A program made the position numbers and the translations under genes. The notes under the pieces are model-generated. The model was not told where the DNA came from, did no database searches, and saw only the letters and a list, made by a program, of their open reading frames with translations. From contig NDFF03000383.1 of assembly GCA_002150815.3 (NCBI GenBank), positions 62,001 through 126,000 on the forward strand: DNA of 64,000 nucleotides. The letters run 5' to 3'. The stretch comes from Grammothele lineata (lineage: Eukaryota > Basidiomycota > Agaricomycetes > Polyporales > Polyporaceae). Shown piece after piece: positions 35,601 through 46,731 of this stretch; position 1 is the stretch's first letter; each line of letters starts with the position of its first letter.

Positions 35601-36392
35601 TCATAGCAGTACATGCAGGAACCCGGCAGTTGCGCCAAACACGCTCGCAAGTACCACCCCGCGGGGAGAGCGCGCCTCTGCCATCCCGTTCGAGGTCTAT
35701 GACAAGGTGTTAGACGACAGAACATTCTGGCTATAACCGTGCTCACCGCGTTCAGAACCTTGAACGCCTCTACTGCGGTTGCAGTTGCAACATAGACCGT
35801 GGACTGCGAACCCGACGCAGAGTGAACGAGCGTGCATTGAGCGGGGAGGCTATTATTGAAGCCGCTGCAGTCGCCGACCAACACGTCGTCTTCAGAGCCA
35901 GACGCGGGGAAGATGAGCTTGGTCTCGTTGGCGTTCTCGATCAGCGTCACTGGAGAAACACGATCAGAGGGCGTCACTGGTATTTAAGACGACTAGACGA
36001 ACTTGTACGCGTGGCCGCGGGCAGTACACTCGAAGCGGATGCGGAGGGGCCGTTGGCGATGGTAAGCGGCCCCGTAGCCTCAAGCTGCCACGTCGTGCGC
36101 CCTTTGTCATCTACGCCGAGGGTGGTGGCCACGATCTTCGGATTGGGCTGGCCAAAGGGCTGTTCCAAGATAGGGATGCGGAGGAAAGTCGTCGTTGTTG
36201 ATGACGCAGAAGATGTTGACGTCGCAGAAGATGTTGACATCGCAGAGGATGTAATCGCTGCAGAAGTTATGATGAGATACGATGAGCGGTGTTACAGAGA
36301 GACGATATAGCCAAGTCACGCTTACACGCCGGGGCGCACAGCGCCGAAGGGACCCCAAGGAGAACGGTGAGGACGAAGAGTTTAGCAAACAT
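35601..36392 (-). CDS. Small secreted GPI-anchor-like protein, family member 6
   Basis: Four exons (36392-36326, 36257-36003, 35949-35747, 35696-35601) give 206 residues, and it is the duplicate of member 5. The signal peptide reads MFAKLFVLTVLLGVPSALCA. The mature N-terminus has a short repeat of STSSA type absent from member 5. Then come FLRIPILEQP, TLGVDDKGRTTWQL, SVLPAATRTS, TLIENANETKLIFPAS and CSGFNNSLPAQC. Exon 3 lacks the Thr/Pro linker of member 5. The last intron uses an acceptor nine bases further upstream than in member 5, which adds a few residues and keeps the frame. The tail ends HVLL. Function unknown; likely surface-anchored. Confidence 0.78.
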
Positions 36393-37107
36393 ATCAGATA
36401 AAAATGAAGATTCGGCGGTATGTGGTAAAAAGGATGAAGAGTAGAAGAGAAAGATGAAGTTGACACAAAGACGTAAATGAGAAAAGAAGAAAAGCAACCA
36501 GGCCAAAGTGAATGAGAGAGGTCACAGGCGCACCATCCCCTTCATATATCCTAGCACACTGTTGCCAAAGCGGTATTCGGCTCAGCTTCGTCGCCAACGA
36601 TGCCAAGGACAGCGCTTTGCCTGTTCTCGAGAAGCGTGTGCGAGGAACGAATAGCCATCGTGTCGCCCGAACCCGAAACAACCGCGAACAACTGGCAAGT
36701 CGGTGGGGTACAGTCCGAAGGGCATTAAGGAGGTGGCAATAGGTGCTTAGCCTTCCGCAGATTCCTGTTCGGCATCGCTCAAACTCTATTTCAGCCCTCG
36801 GCATATGATATCATGATTCCGACTCACCTAGGACACGCACCGTAGTCACATCGCTACCGGATACAGCGTGAGGCGTTGGACGTCAAATCTTGCTACCGGG
36901 CGCAGTCCGTGCCGTTGGGTCCGGTGTACGGCGGGTACAGCACAACGTGAAAACCCTCTTAATGACTTGTCCTACATGGTGGGCGTCGCTTCTTGCCAAA
37001 TGCGTGAATGCGAGCTGGGCATCCACTGGTAATCCCAGAGTAGGAACCTGCCGACAACCTTTCAGCCTCAGAAACTCAAGTGATCCATATGTGCAACACC
37101 TTCGATT

Positions 37108-37440
37108 TTAGAGCTTTGAGCATGATCTGTGCAGGTTGGGAGACGCGCTGGTGAGTGACTGTTGTGCATTGAACCGTACTGATTCGGATGGTATCAGGGT
37201 GCCACCGCTGTTATCGGCACCGCCCAGAGGCAGGTATGCCCGGTTCCACAGCCGCACGAGGGACCCGAATGGCCCAGTCAACTCGCTGTTCGAAGTTACG
37301 CCCATTACAAGGTCGAAGATGCGCCGTCTGTCGGGAAATGTTAAGAGCCCGAGGGAGAATGATGACTGGTTGGCGGTCAAGTTCGATGTGGCGCCGCTGA
37401 TGATGAGGATGTCAAAGATACATAGGCGCTGTCCACTCAA
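37108..37440 (-). other. Conserved open frame in duplication unit B
   Basis: The counterpart of the frame at 34658-34942. It reads FDILIISGATSNL, SSFSLGLLTFPDRRRI, GVTSNSELTGPFG and GGTLIPSESVRFN, preceded by a good acceptor near 37451. It is probably an exon of an unrecognised gene. Confidence 0.4.
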
Positions 37441-37659
37441 CGTCGTGGCGATTTCCTGTTAGTCAGTGGGCAGTCAGGTGTGCGCCGTTGAAGTACGAAT
37501 TTCGGGTGAGAAGACTTTAGTCGTTTCGTCGGCACCTCCTCAGCCTTGCTTCCGTACACAGCAAATAGCATTGTCGCAGCATAAGTTTACAGCCCCGTCC
37601 GTATGATGATACCCTGAATAAACAAGTCCTCAGGAGAGGGTTCACGAGTGTGACGGCCT

Positions 37660-39542
37660 TCACTCGAGATCAAACCCTGCAGAGTGCAGGAGCGTGGCGA
37701 ACTAGAGTTCAACGTGCGATCAGTACGGTTCGGCGAGGGGAAAGATGCGCCCTTACCTGAACCTTGGCGATGGACTTGATTTGTTCAAAGTCGTAGCCCT
37801 CGCGATCGCTCAAATCACCTGCGAGATGCGAACGTTCAAAAAGCCTGCATAGCAAGGAACGATGGGGTACGCACCGCTGTTGTGGTACATGGGGTCGACG
37901 ATAGGACCTGCGCGCTCGAAGACCTGGGTGGCTGGGAAGCCGACCTGGTGGAAGCTCTGCACACGGGGACATGTTAGTCCACGCGCATGTCTCTATATGC
38001 AAACAACGCATACCTGGTGGTCGCTACAGCAAGCCTGGAAGAGCAACAACTTCAGTATGTTTTGGTCGATTTGAGAAACACTACGTACCGGAGTGAGACC
38101 GACTTTCAGCTCAGGGCTGTAGATTGCGGAGAGGTTCGAGACGAGGTGCGCCACTTCAGGAGTCCCAATCCTGCACACGTGCCATCATGAGCCCAGGCAT
38201 CTATGCGTATACCACTCTCTAGGACTCACAGATCGGGAAGACCGAGCTGGGCGGGCTCGCCCGGCTTGTGGTAACCCAGCATGTCCGCCTGGATCATGAG
38301 CGTGAGGTTCGCTCCTGCTCTGTACATGTCCTGCGCGTAGTAGCGCGAGCCATAAAGACCCTGCTCTTCGCCCGCAAACGCGCAGATCTGCACGTTCTTC
38401 CGGAACTTGACGCCCTTGCGCGCAATGGTGCGTGCAATGCCAAGTAGGGCCGTCGTGCCCGAGCCGTCGTCGTCGCCGCCGGGGGCACGCACGCTTCCAA
38501 ACGAGCCGCGCGAGTCGTAGTGGGCGCTGATGAGCACCGTCTCGGTCGTGTTCTCGGACCCAGCATAGGTGCTGGTGGGGTCGTGTGGCGGTTCGTGACG
38601 TGGGGGTGGGCGAACGTGCGCGTCAGCGAGATCCATTACTATGAACACGGGAAGGCAGGACCGACGCGTGAGGCTGCACTGATGCGCGCGAAGGACCGTC
38701 TTCCAAAGCAGTTGTCGCGTCCGAATCCCCCCCGTGTGGAGAAATGCGCCCACCGCGTCGGTCCCATCCGTGAGAGAGCAAGCAACTCACCAGATAACGT
38801 TGGGCGCAAAGCCGGAGAGGAACGGCCGTAGCTCACAAGTCGCGCCATGCGCCTCGAAGTTGGCCTTGAGCCAGTCGGCCGCGATGAGGACGCCCTTGGA
38901 GAACGAATGGCGGGAGACGATCTCAGATGTCGGGCTCTCGCCAGTGAGGTAGCGCACGTCCGCCTGAAGCTGGGGAATGGATATGTTGTTCACAATCGCT
39001 GCGACGTCGGGGTCGAACTTGATACCTGCGAGGATGTCCTTGACGCGGTCGACGGCCTTGGGCGGGACAGGGACGAATGGTACGGGCTCGTTGGGAAGCG
39101 GGGACGCCTTCCAGAAGCGCGGGAGGTGGAGGTCGAGCGTGAGGGCGGTGCGCTTGTCGACGGAAATGAGCGCGCTGTCCTCGCTGCGGTAGAGGAGCTC
39201 CGCGGTCTCAGACGGGGCCCCGAGAACGACCTGGTCATTGTCACCGGAAGAGGCAAGAGAGAGGCGAGCGAGGAAATCCTCGATGGCGTCGCCGTCTTGC
39301 AGGAGAGAGTCGTCGACGGCTTGTTGCTGCAACCATACGAGCTGCTCAACGTTGCTCACGGGGCGGATGACGGAAAGCTTGCCACTATCGCCGAGGGAGC
39401 GAGAAAGACAGTCGTCGTCGTGAGTGATAACGACGTGCTGCTGGCCGTGGGTGCCATAGTACGACTGAGCGAGACACGAATCGTCCTGGGGAGGAGTCTG
39501 GGCAAGGAGGAGGAAGGCAACCGAGGTGGCCGGGATGAACAT
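37660..39542 (-). CDS. Secreted M28 family zinc aminopeptidase (leucine aminopeptidase type)
   Basis: Seven exons (39542-38791, 38571-38230, 38170-38089, 38034-38014, 37956-37875, 37818-37757, 37701-37660) give 460 residues. One is a 21-nt microexon coding ACCSDHQ. The start MFIPATSVAFLLLAQ is a signal peptide, followed by a propeptide-like region to about residue 200. The five expected zinc ligands and the catalytic Glu are all present: H268 (SAHYDS), the Asp of GGDDDGSG (about 285), E319-E320 (AGEEQGLYGS), D347 (IQADMLGY) and H398 (SDHQSF). The enzyme should remove N-terminal residues from peptides outside the cell, in dinuclear-zinc fashion. The gene is intact, unlike its relative at 24519-26213. 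Spacing of motifs is normal for the family. Confidence 0.92.
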
Positions 39543-39835
39543 GGTCGTGTGAGGGTCGCGGAAACAGTCGCAGTCGTCGTCCAAGCCGTGCTCGACATCG
39601 CGACTCGGAACTGAAGGGAGGATGCCGTCATCGGTTACCAGCGAGCCGAAGTCGAACCGGCCCGCGGCGGGAGATAAGTAAGTAGCGCTCGAACTTCGAA
39701 GCCAATCACGGGCGGTGTATTAATGCTACTTATCCTGAGCTCTTAGACTCAAACTGACCATGATCAGTCCGCTCTCGCTTGTCGCACTCGACCTTTACGT
39801 GCTCTAACTCGTACCCACATAACCTCATAGTCAAC

Positions 39836-40953
39836 ATGCCCGAGAGTGACCCATATGTCTGGCCGACTTCCCGTTTTGCTCGCATCCGCGCTTTCATATT
39901 TGCGACAACGTATAGGACCCTCGGACTGGCGGCGGACGGGCTGGATGACATCCTAAGGCTGCTAGGCATTGTGTCGTCTACACGACCGTCTTCGGACTAC
40001 AAGGCAAGCACACGAATGTGAGTGTATGATTCTCATTCTGCCGCTGACGAACCCATCTGCAGGCTTCAGACATTGAGGAGGTGCAGGAGGAGGAAATACG
40101 CCGCCTTGTCCTTTCTAAGTCCCTCCCATTTTTGAGGAAGGAAAATGGGACAAAGATGCATCATCCGTCAATTCGTAGGCTTTCGCAGAACACCGTCGTC
40201 AAGTCAGATCCCGACTATGATGAGGGCCCGTCTTCCGAAAGTCTCACACTCGATCTCGTCTTCCGCCACACTACCATTGCCGTCCCACGCGTGCATCGCG
40301 TCGTGATAGTGGATGGGATAGAAGAGGTCTTCACAATTATGGACTTCATTCCAGGGAAGCAGCTCCTCGAAGTGTGGCCCGCGATGTCGCTCTTTACCAA
40401 GTTACGTGTCGCCTATATACTTCGTCGATACGTGCGCCAGTTGCGCGCCATTCGCCACCCACGTTCGCTCATCCCTGGACCTGTTGCCCCCGACGGTGAA
40501 GCCCGAGGAGCCAACTGTCATATCATGGCCGGCTTCTTGATGCATCGGCGAATGCCTATGGAGACATACGCTGAGCTTTCGGCGTGGTGGAATGGTCTTT
40601 ACTCAACCCGTATGCATATGGCTCCAGCCCTTCACGCTGGGACAACGGAACCCGAGCCGTTCGATGACTCTAGGCCTCTAGTGCTGACCCATTGCGATCT
40701 CAATATGCGAAATATCCTCATCGGTGATGATGGAAGGATATACCTCATCGACTGGGGAATGTCTGGCTTTTATCCGCCTTGGTTCGAGTATATGACATGG
40801 AAGTACTGGCTGTGGATGGGATTCGGTGGAGATGACTCTAATCTTGACCGGTCCGATCGGCTATGGAACTTCATGATTCCATTCATTACCCTAGGTCCAT
40901 ACGATAAACAGGAGCAGTGGTTTTGGCGTGTGTCGCCTGTGTTGTCGACGTAG
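39836..40953 (+). CDS. APH-type phosphotransferase/kinase-like protein 1
   Basis: Two exons (39836-40003, 40063-40953) give 352 residues. The intron appears to start with GC (AAG|GCAAGC), the only donor that keeps the frame and matches the paralog's splice position. Motifs of the aminoglycoside phosphotransferase/choline kinase fold are visible: VFTIMDFIPGKQL, the Brenner-type HCDLNMRN (H266, D268, N273) and the metal-binding IDW (D286). The upstream Lys region is degenerate (TVVKSDPDYD). Such proteins are very numerous in mushroom genomes and phosphorylate small molecules or have lost activity; the substrate here is unknown. It is followed by a close paralog in the same direction. Confidence 0.83.
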
Positions 40954-41372
40954 ATATCCTTACAGCGACTATCTGTATTATTCCGGTCTTCTGACTGAGT
41001 GTATTTGTGTATGCCGCCGTTTGCTGACTTTTGAGTACTGTTCGGCTGCTCACTACACGATGCAATATCGTCAAAACTGCTTCTAACGAAATACCGAGAC
41101 CTAGCGTCAACTTGGCTCACCACAATTTCTACAGCGTCCAATATCATGGTTGATCTGGAGTAGGTTAGGCCAAAGTTAGGAGAGGAGTCTGCGATCGGCA
41201 CAGCCCGGAGTATCCCACGCTGGCTCTGCCACGCAACTTCTCCCACAGCTGATCTCGCCGTCTTAGCACTGTCCCAAACATTCCCAACGTATTACTGGCT
41301 CTTGGCCGTGTTGATTTAACTACTGAAAGCATCTGAACAATGGCTTCTCGTTTGTCGATCCTTCTTCTCACC

Positions 41373-42537
41373 ATGGTCTTGGTTCTAACTTTAACCTCGC
41401 CACAGCGAACACTGGGGGCTCGGGGCAGGTACATCCATATATCTGGCCGGCAACCCGTCTCGATCGCTTGCGAGAATTCGTGGTGGCTAGCATATACATG
41501 GTCCTAGGATCAATTTCCGATGGAATTCATGATATATTACAATTCCTGAGCATGGCTCAGGAGTCGACGCGACTACCCGACGACCACCTACATATTAATG
41601 TCAGTACAACGAAATAAGACCGTATACATCTCGCTGACAATCTCATCAGGGTTCGGACGTTGAGAATATGACGGACGATGAACTATGCCAACTTTTCCTT
41701 TCAAACACTCTCCCTTTATTGAGGGACAGAAACGGGGTAGAACACGATCCGGCAATTCGTAGACTCTCGCCAATGACCGTCGTCAAGTCGCATATCGACT
41801 ACTACGACGGCCCTGTGTCCGAGAGTCTCACGCTTGACCTCGTTTTCCGTCATACCACCATCCCTGTCCCTCGCGTCCATCGTGTAATTCGAGCGGAAGA
41901 CAAAGGGAAAGTCTACACCGTCATGGACTTTATTCCGGGAAATCGACTAGTGGACGTCTGGCCGACAATGTCCTTCTTCGCAAAGATACGCGTCGCGTGT
42001 ATTCTCCGTGGATACGTGCGCCAGCTGCGCGCCATCCGTCATCCGCGGTCTTCCATCCCCGGGCCCGTTGGCCCCGAAGACGAAGCTCGAAGCCATGAAT
42101 GCCACATGATGAATGGCGTCCCGATGCATCCACGGGAGCCTACGCAGACGTACGCGGAATTTTGCGAGTGGTGGAACAAACGTTACCAGATAAGTATGAA
42201 GGACCATCCAGCCGTCCACATTGGAGTCCCGCCCGAACCGTTCGACAGTTTGGGGCCATTGGTGCTTTCCCACTGCGACCTGAACATGCGGAACATCCTC
42301 GTCGGCGATGATAACAGGATATACCTCATCGACTGGGAAATGTCCGGCTTCTATCCTCGGTGGTTCGAATGTGTGACGTGGAGGTACTGGTTGTGGATGG
42401 GCTTTGGAAGAGATGAGTCGAGCCTTGACCGTTCTGATCAGTTATGGAACTTGATGATCCCTTTCATTACCTTGGGCCCGTATGATAAGCAGGAGCGGTG
42501 GTTTTGGCGGATTTCGTCTGCACTATCGTGGGCGTAG
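41373..42537 (+). CDS. APH-type phosphotransferase/kinase-like protein 2
   Basis: A tandem paralog of protein 1. Main exons are 41429-41599 and 41650-42537. The reading frame before VHPYIWPATRL has no ATG. A start at 41373 (ATG followed at once by a 53-bp intron with a TTCTAAC branch site) would give 353 residues, but this is tentative. Motifs match protein 1: TVMDFIPGNRL, LSHCDLNMRNILVGDD and YLIDWEMSGFYP. The intron after the N-terminal exon is at the same place but has a normal GT donor. The substrate is unknown. The pair probably arose by local duplication. Confidence 0.8.
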
Positions 42538-43844
42538 CTCGTTATCAGTTTTTCGAGTACTGTCTCGCTTGGAGTGCCTGAAAATCGACGGGACACGCTC
42601 ACCATATCCACAAAGACTTCTTGTTTCCCACACGTAGCGTAAATAAAACTGGAACGGAGAAACACGGCATTAGCAATGGAAATGAGTTGCTTTGAGCTTG
42701 ACACCTTTATTATCAGGTTTAGGATTCGGATGTACCAGGCGACGGACCTGATCACTCACCCGGAGTCGGAATTCATTAAAAATCGAACTTGGTGCTCAAC
42801 GTTGCCAATGCGTACCTCATGATATATCGCCTTCAAGTTCGTCGGCGACAGTCAACCGGACTCGGAGTAAGCCCAAGAAATGCTTGAAAGCTTGAAGCTT
42901 CTTTGAAGCCGGGGCGCTGGTTGACCACGTGGGACAGCATCAGTCGTCGGGTTGATTGATGAAGCGGAGCTTCTTGCACAACGACGCGATGTACCTTCCC
43001 CGCGAATGATTCGTTCTCTCCACTCCCACTCATCATGGCACCGGTTTCAGGATTGCTTCTCGATTCTCACCTGGCCGTGTCTACCTCTCCAATGGACTGG
43101 TTTCCAAGGGCCTCCATACCTTCAGCCTTCCTGACTAACGTTCTGGTATCCTCTCTATCTGATACAATATGACGTCGGCTATGTCCCTGCGATATGTCGG
43201 GCTTTCAGGCCTTGGAGATCGTCCACGTCCGCGACCTTTGAAGACACGTCTGCGCAGAAGTCGAGATCTTCAGAAGACGCCGATCTTCCACAGCTGACGG
43301 CCAGATGATTTTGAGAGCGGGATGAGCTCAGGTGAGAATGCCGCACCATCCCGCGATCTTTCCACGCCAGCTCTTTCGTGCATCCCTCTTCCATCACTGC
43401 GTGCAAGAAGGAGCGGTTTTGATTCTCCTTCTCAGGAGTACTTACGCGGTCGTCCAGTGGAAAGTGGGAATATATTTCGACGGACAGACAGAGCAAGACG
43501 CGTCCTAGACTAACTCCAGGTGCCCCCGCCTCACTTGCTCCAAGGTCCAATCGGACATCAAGCCACTTGGCACTAGCGAGATCTCTGTATCGCCACTGTT
43601 GCCGTCCCCCAGCTGCTAGCAGAGCCGAGGGCCATCAGCGAACCCGTCCCCGGCGGCTCAATATCAACGGCGGCGCCATCGCCAGCTCGCCCGTAGGCCT
43701 TTCCCTTGTTGGCAGCGCCCACCAGGCCTCTTCTCCCCCTCTGACGGCTTTTTCGTCTCCCTTTCAGCGTGTATTTCTAGTTTGCTTGGGCTTTGACAGT
43801 CCGCACTTGGTCTATACGCTCCCTTCGGTTTCCACTTTGACAAA
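42538..43844. other. Intergenic stretch without recognised gene
   Basis: Divergence of signals only; a 123-codon minus-strand frame (43179-43550) has no recognisable motif. The right end is the promoter of the membrane-protein gene that starts at 43845. Confidence 0.35.
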
Positions 43845-46153
43845 ATGATGACGGATATGAAAGCAAAGAGCAAGGTTTTGATCCATTTGAAGTCGGCCGT
43901 GAGTGCCCGATTTTTATTGCAAGAGTTGTTAGCTAACATACGCGACGCGCCCGTAGTTGGCACGCATTACCCTCACCCCCCACACACTCGCGTTCTTCCT
44001 TCTCAGTGTCATCCACTGTGTCGCTCAAGGTCTCACCGCGGCGTTTCTCTACTCCGAGGATGCTAGCTCTTCCGCGTTCGTCAACAGCATCCTTACCGCC
44101 GCCGACGCCCCCAGAAACGAGGTCGCGCGACTCTTCCGTGACGGACCCGATCTCACCCTCAAGCTCTGCACGGCGGCGCCGGTTGGAGATGTCTACAAAG
44201 ATTGCGAGACGGTTTGGTCGACAACGATGGGCGAGAACTCGACGTTGGTGCCGAGATTCCTCCAGGTGCGTATCTCGTTGTAATGTGGTCCTCGGGGATG
44301 CAGTAATGACCGTTGATGTAGGAGATGGAGCAGAAGGCCACCTCAGTGAGTTTTTCTTTTCTTTTTATACGCGTGTCCTATCCCTTTTGCTCCGTGCCGA
44401 CCCGCGACATCCTTTAGGGCTTGTACCGCCGCGGCCCACAAGACTCTGCACTGCAGACCACCAGAGATCCATCGACGGGGGATGTCACTGGTGTGACCCT
44501 CTTCTTCGATGGTAATCAACAAGTTCATCTGAGCGAAACCTGTGCTCGCACCCTTGAGTACCCCGCACGAATGTACGTCCTCGTCCATTCTACAGCGTCG
44601 CTTCCTTCTATTGACACGGTCCCCAGCCTCGATAATTCACGTCGTGAAGACCTCGCTCTCGTTGGCTCTCAGTTCTGGCTGCTTCTTATATCCACGTTTG
44701 GGGTACGTTTGGATGATTTGCACCGCAGGATCAACTGTTCACATGATATCGGCAGATCCTGTACAACTCTATACCACACATGTCAGCCGCCGTCCTTTCT
44801 CCTTCAAACTTTCACTAACTTCTTGAACAGCTGGGCGGTCGTCTTTGCGCGGTTTATGCAGACGTCGTGGGCCGCATATACGCTATGGAGGACGACGGAT
44901 GTTCAGTTCAGATACGACACCCTCATCACTGGACCTAACACTTTTTGCCGGTTTGACGTCCTCCCGATGTACTTTACAACGCGTATCGCGCTCCAGGTTA
45001 GTCTCTTCTTTCTACTATATTGGTTGTACAGGTTGTCATGTTCGCCTTGCAGATTCCCGAGCTCGTTCTGAACTTCACGGCGTTCCTCTCAACATCCTTC
45101 TTGGCCATTCGGATCGTTAAGGTTTGGCAGGTGCCCCTCTTCTTGCTGCGGTCTGCTGAGAGATTACTTCTAGGGTTACAAGAACTCTACGATCCGCCGT
45201 GTAGGCCCCCCTGCAGGAGTAATGCGGCTCTACAAGGTGAGCACCGCGGATAACTCAATCATGATATCCGAGACTGACGACTGGAATCGTAGTTCTTCTT
45301 GATCACATCCATGTTCCTACAGCTCTCACTGTTCTTCACTATCACCGCCATTAGCATGTGGGTAGACCAATTGCGGAACAGCGAGATTGCGTATCTCGCT
45401 GAGCACCCGCCTTTGTATTACACGCTTTTTGTTTTCACGATCGTAGTACGTATTGCAGCTACGCAACCGTCTCCTTGTCATTCGCTAATTTCTCTCACAG
45501 ACGATCGTGCCTTGGATCATCGCAGTGAGTTTAGATTGTTGCATCTTTTCGCATGCAGTAGTCTCACGACATCTTTCCTGACTTCCTGCAGGGGTGGTTC
45601 GCGATACGACGGGAGATCAAGCTCCTCATGGCAGCCTTCCTTTTTGTTGACCTCATCTACATCGTCCTTTGGAGCGCCATGTTCAAAGCACAGGTGTACC
45701 AATGGACGTTCATCGAGTGGCCGTTTTTCGCCTCGACGACCATTGTGTCCTTCATCGTCCTCTTCGGCGCTGGCGTTTTCGGCGTCATCTGCTGGATGGG
45801 CTTCGGCAAGGGCCTCGCACACTACCGTGCGTTCTCTTCTATCCCCGCTCTCCCCGCGTTCTGACTCTACCTCTTATAAACTCGCAGTACACGTCGAAGC
45901 CGTCCTTACCGCATCCGACTTCAATGCGGACGTGTTCACGAACGACGCCGAGAGCCCGCGGAAAGAGACCGGCTCCGTGGCGGGAAGCCCTATGCAACGC
46001 GCTCCGAGCTCGCTGTCGGGCCTCTCGACCGAGGGCGCGGCGGTTCTCAAGAAGGACTCGAACTGGGACTTCGCCGAGGTCGACCGCCCGCCCATCTACA
46101 TGGTCGACGTGCGCGCGCCCGGGGCCCGCGACGGCAACCGGCGGTCTACATAG
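43845..46153 (+). CDS. Polytopic membrane protein with luminal N-terminal domain (function unknown)
   Basis: Twelve exons (43845-43898, 43957-44265, 44322-44345, 44418-44702, 44756-44781, 44831-44996, 45053-45130, 45174-45236, 45293-45445, 45501-45524, 45592-45826, 45888-46153) give 560 residues. Three exons are only 24-26 nt. An N-terminal hydrophobic helix (LAFFLLSVIHCVAQG) precedes a soluble domain of about 150 residues. At least seven helices follow, with IPELVLNFTAFL, SMFLQLSLFFTITAISMWVDQL, LFVDLIYIVLWSAMF and STTIVSFIVLFGAGVFGVICW. The tail after FGKGLAHYL is acidic, Ser-rich and cytosolic. I recognise the layout as a conserved agaricomycete membrane protein without known function. An alternative acceptor for exon 7 at 45032 would add VVMFALQ. 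Confidence 0.78.
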
Positions 46154-46484
46154 GACCTCGCATGCTTATGGACTGTTCGCCCGTTCGTCTTCGCTTTCGT
46201 CGTTGCTCTTCTTGTTTGTTGTGCCATTACGATGTCCTGGACGCTTTGTGTCACGTTCGGTTCGTTATATGCTACTCGGTCCGTCGCGCGCGGGACCTGG
46301 CTGTCAGCTTCCTGGCGGGGCGCACCCCGCCGTCCTGTCTTTATATATTGTTGCGCGGACACTCGATGTCGCTCTGGACAGCGTTGTTTTGTGTCATGTA
46401 TCTACGATGTTCCCACTCGCAACCTGTTGTCGCGTTTCTTCAATGGCCAGTGTCGGTTGCGATGCCGGCTTCGTAGCCGCCCAA
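46154..46484. other. 3' flank of the membrane protein gene up to the retrotransposon
   Basis: Probably the 3' UTR and terminator region. No coding signal. Confidence 0.4.
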
Positions 46485-46489
46485 GCTCT
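46485..46489. other. Left target-site duplication (GCTCT)
   Basis: GCTCT directly precedes the left LTR. The same five bases follow the right LTR at 57951-57955. Five base pairs is the usual target duplication for Ty3/gypsy integrases. Confidence 0.85.
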
Positions 46490-46667
46490 TGTAACGGAGA
46501 TTAGATTAGATGACTCGTAATCAGGCGCGCGTCTGTAAGGACGCGCGCCCGGCCAGGCGCTCCTTAGCTTCTATCTACCACGTCATCTGTGTACCCATAG
46601 CATCTCGAATAGAGATTGGTCTGGTGTACACCCGGCGTGACGGAAGCTCCTCAAGTAACACCTTACA
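46490..46667 (+). repeat. Left LTR (178 bp)
   Basis: Begins TGTAACGG and ends CCTTACA. It is identical base for base with the right LTR. It is unusually short for an 11.5-kb element. Confidence 0.93.
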
Positions 46668-46731
46668 CTTTCTTACACCCCATCCACGCATCGTGGACTT
46701 CTATTCGTTGTGCGATAGGCACGCAGACTAG

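Larger units (their letters stand above)
35140..37450. repeat. Tandem segmental duplication, unit B
   Basis: Second copy of the block at 32770-34940. A short segment (FEIFVISGAT coding on the minus strand) occurs at its left end near 35143-35215 and again at its right end near 37385-37455, which marks the repeated junction. Confidence 0.78.

Noticed and set aside
38847..39614. 255-codon plus-strand frame opposite the M28 gene
   Set aside because: Antisense shadow of a gene with full catalytic motifs; no motif of its own.
45669..46520. 283-codon alternative-frame reading in the membrane-protein gene
   Set aside because: It is Arg/Pro/Ser-rich out-of-frame translation of well-supported exons 11 and 12.
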